Shown here piece after piece: positions 11,001 through 24,570 of a DNA stretch of 64,000 bases. The DNA is from Auanema rhodensis. Its lineage: Eukaryota; Nematoda; Chromadorea; Rhabditida; Rhabditidae. The position numbers were made by a program, and so were the translations under genes. Each line of letters starts with the position of its first letter. Position 1 is the stretch's first letter. The notes under the pieces are model-generated. The model was not told the origin of the DNA. It did no database searches and saw nothing but the letters and a program-made list of their open reading frames with translations. The stretch is taken from positions 1,302,001 to 1,366,000 of the forward strand of contig OZ059895.1 of NCBI GenBank assembly GCA_964057225.1, given 5' to 3'.

Positions 11001-13140
11001 GATTTGCGCTAGCTTAAAAATGCACCGAGATATCAACTGATATAAGTTCACACTTATATCCTCGATTTTCACCCTGAAGAATTAATTTTTTCGTTGAATA
11101 ACATTGTCCATCGTCTTTGCCTTGAAAAAAGGAATCTAAAAACATCTACTTTTTGCTAAATTATTTTGAAATTTTTCGAAAAAATTTTTGTCAAAATGTT
11201 TTTGGAAGCAATGTTGAGTGTACATGGAAACTCAACATACACTAATGCATCATTTTTCAAACGATCATAATTAATTTTTGTATTAAGCGTTTCTCAATGT
11301 AGTATAGTGCATTCGATGCGGATTTTTAAGCTGCGTCGATCTGTGTTATCAGATTTGCGCTAGCTTAAAAATGCACCGAGATATCAACTGATATAAGTTC
11401 ACACTTATATCCTCGATTTTCACCCTGAAGAATTAATTTTTTCGTTGAATAACATTGTCCATCGTCTTTGCCTTGAAAAAAGGAATCTAAAAACATCTAC
11501 TTTTTGCTAAATTATTTTGAAATTTTTCGAAAAAATTTTTGTCAAAATGTTTTTGGAAGCAATGTTGAGTGTACATGGAAACTCAACATACACTAATGCA
11601 TCATTTTTCAAACGATCATAATTAATTTTTGTATTGAGCGTTTCTCAATGTAGTATAGTGCAATCGATGCGGATTTTTAAGCTGCGTCGATCTGTGTTAT
11701 CAGATTTGCGCTAGCTTAAAAATGCACCGAGATATCAACTGATATAAGTTCACACTTATATCCTCGATTTTCACCCTGAAGAATTAATTTTTTCGTTGAA
11801 TAACATTGTCCATCGTCTTTGCCTTGAAAAAAGGAATCTAAAAACATCTACTTTTTGCTAAATTATTTTGAAATTTTTCGAAAAAATTTTTGTCAAAATG
11901 TTTTTGGAAGCAATGTTGAGTGTACATGGAAACTCAACATACACTAATGCATCATTTTTCAAACGATCATAACTAATTTTTGTATTAAGCGTTTCTCAAT
12001 GTAGTAAAGTGCATTCGATGCGGATTTTTAAGCTGCGTCGATCTGTGTTATCAGATTTGCGCTAGCTTAAAAATGCACCGAGATATCAACTGATATAAGT
12101 TCACACTTATATCCTCGATTTTCACCCTGAAGAATTAATTTTTTCGTTGAATAACATTGTCCATCGTCTTTGCCTTAAAAAAAGGAATCTGAAAACATCT
12201 ACTTTTTGCTAAATTATTTTGAAATTTTTCGAAAAAATTTTTGTCAAAATGTTTTTGGAAGCAATGTTGAGTGTACATGGAAACTCAACATACACTAATG
12301 CATCATTTTTCAAACGATCATAACTAATTTTTGTATTAAGCGTTTCTCAATTTAGTATAGTGCATTCGATGCGGATTTTTAAGCTGCGTCGATCTGTGTT
12401 ATCAGATTTGCGCTAGCTGAAAAATGCACCGAGATATCAACTGATATAAGTTCACACTTATATCCTCGATTTTCACCCTGAAGAATTAATTTTTTCGTTG
12501 AATAACATTGTCCATCGTCTTTGCCTTGAAAAAAGGAATCTAAAAACATCTACTTTTTGCTAAATTATTTTGAAATTTTTCGAAAAAATTTTTGTCAAAA
12601 TGTTTTTGGAAGCAATGTTGAGTGTACATGGAAACTCAACATACACTAATGCATCATTTTTCAAACGATCATAACTAATTTTTGTATTAAGCTTTTCTCA
12701 ATGTAGTATAGTGCATTCGATGCGGATTTTTAAGCTGCGTCGTTCTGTGTTATCAGATTTGCGCTAGCTTAAAAATGCACCGAGATATCAACTGATATAA
12801 GTTCACACTTATATCCTCGATTTTCACCCTGAAGAATTAATTTTTTCGTTGAATAACATTGTCCATCGTCTTTGCCTTGAAAAAAGGAATCTAAAAACAT
12901 CTACTTTTTGCTAAATTATTTTGAAATTTTTCGAAAAAATTTTTGTCAAAATGTTTTTGGAAGCAATGTTGAGTGTACATGGAAACTCAACATACACTAA
13001 TGCATCATTTTTCAAACGATCATAACTAATTTTTGTATTAAGCGTTTCTCAATGTAGTATAATGCATTCGATGCGGATTTTTAAGCTGCGTCGTTCTGTG
13101 TTATCAGATTTGCGCTAGCTTAAAAATGCACCGAGATATC
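8074..13140. repeat. 15-monomer higher-order unit, left copy 2
   Basis: Copies 24 to 38 repeat the order of copies 9 to 23 at an exact 5,265-bp offset. The differences I noticed are few: c instead of t at the base matching 3785, and an A-to-T change in the 3' A/T dyad of copy 27 (near 9429). The private HindIII-type site of J lies at 12689 here and at 7424 in copy 1. Such low divergence between the units, compared with larger differences between neighbouring monomers, indicates that the 15-monomer block was copied as a unit. Confidence 0.85.
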
Positions 13141-13338
13141 AACTGATATAAGTTCACACATATATCCTCGATTTTCACCCTGAAGAATTAATTTTTTCGT
13201 TGAATAACATTGTCCATCGTCTTTGCCTTGAAAAAAGGAATCTAAAAACATCTACTTTTTGCTAAATTATTTTGAAATTTTTCGAAAAAATTTTTGTCAA
13301 AATGTTTTTGGAAGCAATGTTGAGTGTACATGGAAACT

Positions 13339-13689
13339 CAACATACACTAATGCATCATTTTTCAAACGATCATAATTAATTTTTGTATTAAGCGTTTCT
13401 CAATGTAGTATAGTGCATTCGATGCGGATTTTTAAGCTGCGTCGATCTGTGTTATCAGATTTGCGCTAGCTTAAAAATGCACCGAGATATCAACTGATAT
13501 AAGTTCACACTTATATCCTCGATTTTCACCCTCAAGAATTAATTTTTTTGTTGAATAACATTGTCCATTGTCTTTGCCTTGAAAAAAGGAATCTAAAAAC
13601 ATCTACTTTTTGCTAAATTATCTTGAAATTTTTCGAAAAAATTTTTGTCAAAATGTTTTTGGAAGCAATGTTGAGTGTACATGGAAACT
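13339..13689. repeat. Divergent single monomer between two homogeneous blocks
   Basis: Copy 39 has a G-to-C change at 13533 and a C-to-T at 13569 that I did not see in other copies, plus t211 (13549) shared with a few B copies, and c284. It sits between the left 15-monomer units and the 5-monomer block, so it has escaped the amplification on either side. Confidence 0.7.
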
Positions 13690-15444
13690 CAACATACACT
13701 AATGCATCATTTTTCAAACGATCATAATTAATTTTTGTATTAAGCGTTTCTCAATGTAGTATAGTGCATTCGATGCGGATTTTTAAGCTGCGTCGATCTG
13801 TGTTATCAGATTTGCGCTAGCTTAAAAATGCACCGAGATATCAACTGATATAAGTTCACACTTATATCCTCGATTTTCACCCTGAAGAATTAATTTTTTC
13901 GTTGAATAACATTGTCCATCGTCTTTGCCTTGAAAAAAAGAATCTAAAAACATCTACTTTTTGCTAAATTATTTTGAAATTTTTCGAAAAAATTTTTGTC
14001 AAAATGTTTTTGGAAGCAATGTTGAGTGTACATGGAAACTCAGCATACACTAATGCATCATTTTTCAAACGATCATAATTAATTTTTGTATTAAGCGTTT
14101 CTCAATGTAGTATAGTGCATTCGATGCGGATTTTTAAGCTGCGTCGATCTGTGTTATCAGATTTGCGCTAGCTTAAAAATGCACCGAGATATCAACTGAT
14201 ATAAGTTCACACTTATATCCTCGATTTTCACCCTGAAGAATTGATTTTTTCGTTGAATAACATTGTCCATCGTCTTTGCCTTGAAAAAAGGAATCTAAAA
14301 ATATCTACTTTTTGCTAAATTATCTTGAAATTTTTCGAAAAAATTTTTGTCAAAATGTTTTTGGAAGCAATGTTGAGTGTACATGGAAACTCAACATACA
14401 CTAATGCATCATTTTTCAAACGATCATAATTAATTTTTGTATTAAGCGTTTCTCAATGTAGTATAGTGCAATCGATGCGGATTTTTAAGCTGCGTCGATC
14501 TGTGTTATCAGATTTGCGCTAGCTTAAAAATGCACCGAGATATGAACTGATATAAGTTCACACTTATATCCTCGATTTTCACCCTGAAGAATTAATTTTT
14601 TCGTTGAATAACATTGTCCATCGTCTTTGCCTTGAAAAAAGGAATCTAAAAACATCTACTTTTTGCTAAATTATCTTGAAATTTTTCGAAAAAATTTTTG
14701 TCAAAATGTTTTTGGAAGCAATGTTGAGTGTACATGGAAACTCAACATACACTAATGCATCATTTTTCAAACGATCATAATTAATTTTTGTATTGAGCAT
14801 TTCTCAATGTAGTATAGTGCATTCGATGCGGATTTTTAAGCTGCGTCGATCTGTGTTATCAGATTTGCGCTAGCTTAAAAATGCACCGAGATATGAACTG
14901 ATATAAGTTCACACTTATATCCTCGATTTTCACCCTGAAGAATTAATTTTTTCGTTGAATAACATTGTCCATCGTCTTTGCCTTGAAAAAAGAAATCTAA
15001 AAACATCTACTTTTTGCTAAATTATTTTGAAATTTTTCGAAAAAATTTTTGTCAAAATGTTTTTGGAAGCAATGTTGAGTGTACATGGAAACTCAACATA
15101 CACTAATGCATCATTTTTCAAACGATCATAACTAATTTTTGTATTAAGCGTTTCTCAATGTAGTATAGTGCATTCGATGCGGATTTTTAAGCTGCGTCGT
15201 TCTGTGTTATCAGATTTGCGCTAGCTTAAAAATGCACCGAGATATCAACTGATATAAGTTCACACATATATCCTCGATTTTCACCCTGAAGAATTAATTT
15301 TTTTGTTGAATAACATTGTCCATCGTCTTTGCCTTGAAAAAAGGAATCTAAAAACATCTACTTTTTGCTAAATTATTTTGAAATTTTTCGAAAAAATTTT
15401 TGTCAAAATGTTTTTGGAAGCAATGTTGAGTGTACATGGAAACT
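13690..15444. repeat. 5-monomer higher-order unit L-M-D'-A''-B, copy 1
   Basis: Copies 40-44 form the unit. L has a250. M begins CAGCAT and has g203, an AATATCT change near 261 and c284. D' has a80, g153 and c284. A'' has g53 with a at 57 (GAGCATTT), g153 and a251. B has c39, t107, a173 and t211. The same order reappears from 16849, 9 monomers (3,159 bp) downstream. Confidence 0.85.
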
Positions 15445-16848
15445 CAACATACACTAATGCATCATTTTTCAAACGATCATAATTAATTTTTGTATTAAGC
15501 GTTTCTCAATGTAGTATAGTGCATTCGATGCGGATTTTTAAGCTGCGTCGATCTGTGTTATCAGATTTGCGCTAGCTTAAAAATGCACCGAGATATCAAC
15601 TGATATAAGTTCACACTTATATCCTCGATTTTCACCCTGAAGAATTGATTTTTTCGTTGAATAACATTGTCCATCGTCTTTGCCTTGAAAAAAGGAATCT
15701 AAAAATATCTACTTTTTGCTAAATTATCTTGAAATTTTTCGAAAAAATTTTTGTCAAAATGTTTTTGGAAGCAATGTTGAGTGTACATGGAAACTCAACA
15801 TACACTAATGCATCATTTTTCAAACGATCATAATTAATTTTTGTATTAAGCGTTTCTCAATGTAGTATAGTGCAATCGATGCGGATTTTTAAGCTGCGTC
15901 GATCTGTGTTATCAGATTTGCGCTAGCTTAAAAATGCACCGAGATATGAACTGATGTAAGTTCACACTTATATCCTCGATTTTCACCCTGAAGAATTAAT
16001 TTTTTCGTTGAATAACATTGTCCATCGTCTTTGCCTTGAAAAAAGGAATCTAAAAACATCTACTTTTTGCTAAATTATCTTGAAATTTTTCGAAAAAATT
16101 TTTGTCAAAATGTTTTTGGAAGCAATGTTGAGTGTACATGGAAACTCAACATACACTAATGCATCATTTTTCAAACGATCATAATTAATTTTTGTATTGA
16201 GCATTTCTCAATGTAGTATAGTGCATTCGATGCGGATTTTTAAGCTGCGTCGATCTGTGTTATCAGATTTGCGCTAGCTTAAAAATGCACCGAGATATGA
16301 ACTGATATAAGTTCACACTTATATCCTCGATTTTCACCCTGAAGAATTAATTTTTTCGTTGAATAACATTGTCCATCGTCTTTGCCTTGAAAAAAGAAAT
16401 CTAAAAACATCTACTTTTTGCTAAATTATTTTGAAATTTTTCGAAAAAATTTTTGTCAAAATGTTTTTGGAAGCAATGTTGAGTGTACATGGAAACTCAA
16501 CATACACTAATGCATCATTTTTCAAACGATCATAACTAATTTTTGTATTAAGCGTTTCTCAATGTAGTATAGTGCATTCGATGCGGATTTTTAAGCTGCG
16601 TCGTTCTGTGTTATCAGATTTGCGCTAGCTTAAAAATGCACCGAGATATCAACTGATATAAGTTCACACATATATCCTCGATTTTCACCCTGAAGAATTA
16701 ATTTTTTTGTTGAATAACATTGTCCATCGTCTTTGCCTTGAAAAAAGGAATCTAAAAACATCTACTTTTTGCTAAATTATTTTGAAATTTTTCGAAAAAA
16801 TTTTTGTCAAAATGTTTTTGGAAGCAATGTTGAGTGTACATGGAAACT
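15445..16848. repeat. Contracted 4-monomer version of the L-M-D'-A''-B unit
   Basis: Copies 45-48 read M, D', A'', B with L missing. Copy 45 starts CAACAT like L but has the 3' markers of M (g203, AATATCT, c284), so it is best read as an L/M hybrid left by a one-monomer deletion whose exchange point lies between monomer positions 3 and 203. Copy 46 carries a private A-to-G at 15956 that disrupts the 158-179 hairpin stem. Confidence 0.75.
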
Positions 16849-18603
16849 CAACATACACTAATGCATCATTTTTCAAACGATCATAATTAATTTTTGTATT
16901 AAGCGTTTCTCAATGTAGTATAGTGCATTCGATGCGGATTTTTAAGCTGCGTCGATCTGTGTTATCAGATTTGCGCTAGCTTAAAAATGCACCGAGATAT
17001 CAACTGATATAAGTTCACACTTATATCCTCGATTTTCACCCTGAAGAATTAATTTTTTCGTTGAATAACATTGTCCATCGTCTTTGCCTTGAAAAAAAGA
17101 ATCTAAAAACATCTACTTTTTGCTAAATTATTTTGAAATTTTTCGAAAAAATTTTTGTCAAAATGTTTTTGGAAGCAATGTTGAGTGTACATGGAAACTC
17201 AGCATACACTAATGCATCATTTTTCAAACGATCATAATTAATTTTTGTATTAAGCGTTTCTCAATGTAGTATAGTGCATTCGATGCGGATTTTTAAGCTG
17301 CGTCGATCTGTGTTATCAGATTTGCGCTAGCTTAAAAATGCACCGAGATATCAACTGATATAAGTTCACACTTATATCCTCGATTTTCACCCTGAAGAAT
17401 TGATTTTTTCGTTGAATAACATTGTCCATCGTCTTTGCCTTGAAAAAAGGAATCTAAAAATATCTACTTTTTGCTAAATTATCTTGAAATTTTTCGAAAA
17501 AATTTTTGTCAAAATGTTTTTGGAAGCAATGTTGAGTGTACATGGAAACTCAACATACACTAATGCATCATTTTTCAAACGATCATAATTAATTTTTGTA
17601 TTAAGCGTTTCTCAATGTAGTATAGTGCAATCGATGCGGATTTTTAAGCTGCGTCGATCTGTGTTATCAGATTTGCGCTAGCTTAAAAATGCACCGAGAT
17701 ATGAACTGATATAAGTTCACACTTATATCCTCGATTTTCACCCTGAAGAATTAATTTTTTCGTTGAATAACATTGTCCATCGTCTTTGCCTTGAAAAAAG
17801 GAATCTAAAAACATCTACTTTTTGCTAAATTATCTTGAAATTTTTCGAAAAAATTTTTGTCAAAATGTTTTTGGAAGCAATGTTGAGTGTACATGAAAAC
17901 TCAACATACACTAATGCATCATTTTTCAAACGATCATAATTAATTTTTGTATTGAGCATTTCTCAATGTAGTATAGTGCATTCGATGCGGATTTTTAAGC
18001 TGCGTCGATCTGTGTTATCAGATTTGCGCTAGCTTAAAAATGCACCGAGATATGAACTGATATAAGTTCACACTTATATCCTCGATTTTCACCCTGAAGA
18101 ATTAATTTTTTCGTTGAATAACATTGTCCATCGTCTTTGCCTTGAAAAAAGAAATCTAAAAACATCTACTTTTTGCTAAATTATTTTGAAATTTTTCGAA
18201 AAAATTTTTGTCAAAATGTTTTTGGAAGCAATGTTGAGTGTACATGGAAACTCAACATACACTAATGCATCATTTTTCAAACGATCATAACTAATTTTTG
18301 TATTAAGCGTTTCTCAATGTAGTATAGTGCATTCGATGCGGATTTTTAAGCTGCGTCGTTCTGTGTTATCAGATTTGCGCTAGCTTAAAAATGCACCGAG
18401 ATATCAACTGATATAAGTTCACACATATATCCTCGATTTTCACCCTGAAGAATTAATTTTTTTGTTGAATAACATTGTCCATCGTCTTTGCCTTGAAAAA
18501 AGGAATCTAAAAACATCTACTTTTTGCTAAATTATTTTGAAATTTTTCGAAAAAATTTTTGTCAAAATGTTTTTGGAAGCAATGTTGAGTGTACATGGAA
18601 ACT
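16849..18603. repeat. 5-monomer higher-order unit L-M-D'-A''-B, copy 3
   Basis: Copies 49-53 repeat copies 40-44, including the CAGCAT start of M at 17200 and t211 in B. A private G-to-A at 17896 lies at the 3' end of the D' copy, in the loop of the junction hairpin. After the B copy the order leaves the unit (copy 54 is a new type). Confidence 0.85.
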
Positions 18604-21600
18604 CAACATACACTAATGCATCATTTTTCAAACGATCATAATTAATTTTTGTATTAAGCGTTTCTCAATTTAGTATAGTGCATTCGATGCGGATTTTTAA
18701 GCTGCGTCGATCTGTGTTATCAGATTTGCGCTAGCTTAAAAATGCACCGAGATATCAACTGATATAAGTTCACACATATATCCTCGATTTTCACCCTGAA
18801 GAATTAATTTTTTCGTTGAATAACATTGTCCATCGTCTTTGCCTTGAAAAAAGGAATCTAAAAACATCTACTTTTTGCTAAATTATTTTGAAATTTTTCG
18901 AAAAAATTTTTGTCAAAATGTTTTTGGAAGCAATGTTGAGTGTACATGGAAACTCAACATACACTAATGCATCATTTTTCAAACGATCATAATTAATTTT
19001 TGTATTAAGCGTTTCTCAATTTAGTATAGTGCATTCGATGCGGATTTTTAAGCTGCGTCGATCTGTGTTATCAGATTTGCGCTAGCTTAAAAATGCACCG
19101 AGATATCAACTGATATAAGTTCACACTTATATCCTCGATTTTCACCCTGAAGAATTAATTTTTTCGTTGAATAACATTGTCCATCGTCTTTGCCTTGAAA
19201 AAAGGAATCTGAAAACATCTACTTTTTGCTAAATTATTTTGAAATTTTTCGAAAAAATTTTTGTCAAAATGTTTTTGGAAGCAATGTTGAGTGTACATGG
19301 AAACTCAACATACACTAATGCATCATTTTTCAAACGATCATAACTAATTTTTGTATTAAGCGTTTCTCAATTTAGTATAGTGCATTCGATGCGGATTTTT
19401 AAGCTGCGTCGATCTGTGTTATCAGATTTGCGCTAGCTGAAAAATGCACCGAGATATCAACTGATATAAGTTCACACTTATATCCTCGATTTTCACCCTG
19501 AAGAATTAATTTTTTCGTTGAATAACATTGTCCATCGTCTTTGCCTTGAAAAAAGGAATCTAAAAACATCTACTTTTTGCTAAATTATTTTGAAATTTTT
19601 CGAAAAAATTTTTGTCAAAATGTTTTTGGAAGCAATGTTGAGTGTACATGGAAACTCAACATACACTAATGCATCATTTTTCAAACGATCATAACTAATT
19701 TTTGTATTAAGCGTTTCTCGATGTAGTATAGTGCATTCGATGCGGATTTTTAAGCTGCGTCGTTCTGTGTTATCAGATTTGCGCTAGCTTAAAAATGCAC
19801 CGAGATATCAACTGATATAAGTTCACACATATATCCTCGATTTTCACCCTGAAGAATTAATTTTTTCGTTGAATAACATTGTCCATCGTCTTTGCCTTGA
19901 AAAAAAGAATCTAAAAACATCTACTTTTTGCTAAATTATTTTGAAATTTTTCGAAAAAATTTTTGTCAAAATGTTTTTGGAAGCAATGTTGAGTGTACAT
20001 GGAAACTCAACATACACTAATGCATCATTTTTCAAACGATCATAATTAATTTTTGTATTAAGCGTTTCTCAATGTAGTATAGTGCATTCGATGCGGATTT
20101 TTAAGCTGCGTCGATCTGTGTTATCAGATTTGCGCTAGCTTAAAAATGCACCGAGATATCAACTGATATAAGTTCACACTTATATCCTCGATTTTCACCC
20201 TGAAGAATTAATTTTTTTGTTGAATAACATTGTCCATCGTCTTTGCCTTGAAAAAAGGAATCTAAAAACATCTACTTTTTGCTAAATTATCTTGAAATTT
20301 TTCGAAAAAATTTTTGTCAAAATGTTTTTGGAAGCAATGTTGAGTGTACATGGAAACTCAACATACACTAATGCATTATTTTTCAAACGATCATAATTAA
20401 TTTTTGTATTAAGCGTTTCTCAATGTAGTATAGTGCATTCGATGCGGATTTTTAAGCTGCGTCGATCTGTGTTATCAGATTTGCGCTAGCTTAAAAATGC
20501 ACCGAGATATCAACTGATATAAGTTCACACTTATATCCTCGATTTTCACCCTGAAGAATTAATTTTTTCGTTGAATAACATTGTCCATCGTCTTTGCCTT
20601 GAAAAAAGGAATCTAAAAACATCTACTTTTTGCTAAATTATCTTGAAATTTTTCGAAAAAATTTTTGTCAAAATGTTTTTGGAAGCAATGTTGAGTGTAC
20701 ATGGAAACTCAACATACACTAATGCATCATTTTTCAAACGATCATAATTAATTTTTGTATTAAGCGTTTCTCAATGTAGTATAGTGCAATCGATGCGGAT
20801 TTTTAAGCTGCGTCGATCTGTGTTATCAGATTTGCGCTAGCTTAAAAATGCACCGAGATATCAACTGATATAAGTTCACACTTATATCCTCGATTTTCAC
20901 CCTGAAGAATTAATTTTTTCGTTGAATAACATTGTCCATCGTCTTTGCCTTGAAAAAAGGAATCTAAAAACATCTACTTTTTGCTAAATTATTTTGAAAT
21001 TTTTCGAAAAAATTTTTGTCAAAATGTTTTTGGAAGCAATGTTGAGTGTACATGGAAACTCAACATACACTAATGCATCATTTTTCAAACGATCATAATT
21101 AATTTTTGTATTAAGCGTTTCTCAATGTAGTATAGTGCATTCGATGCGGATTTTTAAGCTGCGTCGATCTGTGTTATCAGATTTGCGCTAGCTTAAAAAT
21201 GCACCGAGATATCAACTGATATAAGTTCACACTTATATCCTCGATTTTCACCCTGAAGAATTAATTTTTTCGTTGAATAACATTGTCCATCGTCTTTGCC
21301 TTGAAAAAAGGAATCTAAAAACATCTACTTTTTGCTAAATTATCTTGAAATTTTTCGAAAAAATTTTTGTCAAAATGTTTTTGGAAGCAATGTTGAGTGT
21401 ACATGGAAACTCAACATACACTAATGCATCATTTTTCAAACGATCATAATTAATTTTTGTATTGAGCGTTTCTCAATGTAGTATAGTGCAATCGATGCGG
21501 ATTTTTAAGCTGCGTCGATCTGTGTTATCAGATTTGCGCTAGCTTAAAAATGCACCGAGATATCAACTGATATAAGTTCACACTTATATCCTCGATTTTC

Positions 21601-22464
21601 ACCCTGAAGAATTAATTTTTTCGTTGAATAACATTGTCCATCGTCTTTGCCTTGAAAAAAGAAATCTAAAAACATCTACTTTTTGCTAAATTATTTTGAA
21701 ATTTTTCGAAAAAATTTTTGTCAAAATGTTTTTGGAAGCAATGTTGAGTGTACATGGAAACTCAACATACACTAATGCATCATTTTTCAAACGATCATAA
21801 CTAATTTTTGTATTAAGCGTTTCTCAATGTAGTAAAGTGCATTCGATGCGGATTTTTAAGCTGCGTCGATCTGTGTTATCAGATTTGCGCTAGCTTAAAA
21901 ATGCACCGAGATATCAACTGATATAAGTTCACACTTATATCCTCGATTTTCACCCTGAAGAATTAATTTTTTCGTTGAATAACATTGTCCATCGTCTTTG
22001 CCTTAAAAAAAGGAATCTGAAAACATCTACTTTTTGCTAAATTATTTTGAAATTTTTCGAAAAAATTTTTGTCAAAATGTTTTTGGAAGCAATGTTGAGT
22101 GTACATGGAAACTCAACATACACTAATGCATCATTTTTCAAACGATCATAACTAATTTTTGTATTAAGCGTTTCTCAATTTAGTATAGTGCATTCGATGC
22201 GGATTTTTAAGCTGCGTCGATCTGTGTTATCAGATTTGCGCTAGCTGAAAAATGCACCGAGATATCAACTGATATAAGTTCACACTTATATCCTCGATTT
22301 TCACCCTGAAGAATTAATTTTTTCGTTGAATAACATTGTCCATCGTCTTTGCCTTGAAAAAAGGAATCTAAAAACATCTACTTTTTGCTAAATTATTTTG
22401 AAATTTTTCGAAAAAATTTTTGTCAAAATGTTTTTGGAAGCAATGTTGAGTGTACATGGAAACT
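18604..22464. repeat. Mixed stretch without a clear higher-order unit (11 monomers)
   Basis: Copies 54-64 include N (t67, a107, a173), E and F, a B-like copy with CTCGATG near position 65, several near-consensus copies, one with GCATTATTT at its start (20359), one D copy (20710), and then H, I, F (21412-22464). H-I-F followed by J matches the order at 6319-7722 and 11584-12987, so this is a partial third version of the left 15-monomer unit. E-F at 18955-19656 also matches that unit. Copy 54 joins an a107 half to an a173 half and may be a hybrid. Confidence 0.65.
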
Positions 22465-23868
22465 CAACATACACTAATGCATCATTTTTCAAACGATCAT
22501 AACTAATTTTTGTATTAAGCTTTTCTCAATGTAGTATAGTGCATTCGATGCGGATTTTTAAGCTGCGTCGTTCTGTGTTATCAGATTTGCGCTAGCTGAA
22601 AAATGCACCGAGATATCAACTGATATAAGTTCACACTTATATCCTCGATTTTCACCCTGAAGAATTAATTTTTTCGTTGAATAACATTGTCCATCGTCTT
22701 TGCCTTGAAAAAAGGAATCTAAAAACATCTACTTTTTGCTAAATTATTTTGAAATTTTTCGAAAAAATTTTTGTCAAAATGTTTTTGGAAGCAATGTTGA
22801 GTGTACATGGAAACTCAACATACACTAATGCATCATTTTTCAAACGATCATAACTAATTTTTGTATTAAGCGTTTCTCAATTTAGTATAGTGCATTCGAT
22901 GCGGATTTTTAAGCTGCGTCGATCTGTGTTATCAGATTTGCGCTAGCTTAAAAATGCACCGAGATATCAACTGATATAAGTTCACACTTATATCCTCGAT
23001 TTTCACCCTGAAGAATTAATTTTTTCGTTGAATAACATTGTTCATCGTCTTTGCCTTGAAAAAAGGAATCTGAAAACATCTACTTTTTGCTAAATTATTT
23101 TGAAATTTTTCGAAAAAATTTTTGTCAAAATGTTTTTGGAAGCAATGTTGAGTGTACATGGAAACTCAACATACACTAATGCATCATTTTTCAAACGATC
23201 ATAACTAATTTTTGTATTAAGCGTTTCTCAATTTCGTATAGTGCATTCGATGCGGATTTTTAAGCTGCGTCGATCTGTGTTATCAGATTTGCGCTAGCTG
23301 AAAAATGCACCGAGATATCAACTGATATAAGTTCACACTTATATCCTCGATTTTCACCCTGAAGAATTAATTTTTTCGTTGAATAACATTGTCCATCGTC
23401 TTTGCCTTGAAAAAAGGAATCTAAAAACATCTACTTTTTGCTAAATTATTTTGAAATTTTTTGAAAAAATTTTTGTCAAAATGTTTTTGGAAGCAATGTT
23501 GAGTGTACATGGAAACTCAACATACACTAATGCATCATTTTTCAAACGATCATAACTAATTTTTGTATTAAGCGTTTCTCAGAGTAGTATAGTGCATTCG
23601 ATGCGGATTTTTAAGCTGCGTCGTTCTGTGTTATCAGATTTGCGCTAGCTTAAAAATGCACCGAGATATCAACTGATATAAGTTCACACATATATCCTCG
23701 ATTTTCACCCTGAAGAATTAATTTTTTCGTTGAATAACATTGTCCATCGTCTTTGCCTTGAAAAAAAGAATCTAAAAACATCTACTTTTTGCTAAATTAT
23801 TTTGAAATTTTTCGGAAAAATTTTTGTCAAAATGTTTTTGGAAGCAATGTTGAGTGTACATGGAAACT

Positions 23869-24570
23869 CAACATACACTAATGCATCATTTTTCAAACGA
23901 TCATAATTAATTTTTGTATTAAGCGTTTCTCAATGTAGTATAGTGCATTCGATGCGGATTTTTAAGCTGCGTCGTTCTGTGTTATCAGATTTGCGCTAGC
24001 TTAAAAATGCACCGAGATATCAACTGATATAAGTTCACACATATATCCTCGATTTTCACCCTGAAGAATTAATTTTTTCGTTGAATAACATTGTCCATCG
24101 TCTTTGCCTTGAAAAAAAGAATCTAAAAACATCTACTTTTTGCTAAATTATTTTGAAATTTTTCGAAAAAATTTTTGTCAAAATGTTTTTGGAAGCAATG
24201 TTGAGTGTACATGGAAACTCAACATACACTAATGCATCATTTTTCAAACGATCATAATTAATTTTTGTATTAAGCGTTTCTCAATGTAGTATAGTGCATT
24301 CGATGCGGATTTTTAAGCTGCGTCGTTCTGTGTTATCAGATTTGCGCTAGCTTAAAAATGCACCGAGATATCAACTGATATAAGTTCACACATATATCCT
24401 CGATTTTCACCCTGAAGAATTAATTTTTTCGTTGAATAACATTGTCCATCGTCTTTGCCTTGAAAAAAAGAATCTAAAAACATCTACTTTTTGCTAAATT
24501 ATTTTGAAATTTTTCGAAAAAATTTTTGTCAAAATGTTTTTGGAAGCAATGTTGAGTGTACATGGAAACT
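23869..24570. repeat. Single-monomer duplication that distinguishes the two macro-repeats
   Basis: Copies 69 and 70 share all markers I scored (t39, t107, a173, a250), while the second macro-repeat has only one such copy at 37558-37908. This shifts the offset between the macro-repeats from 13,689 to 13,338 bp. It is a whole-monomer gain here or loss there, after the large duplication. Confidence 0.85.
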
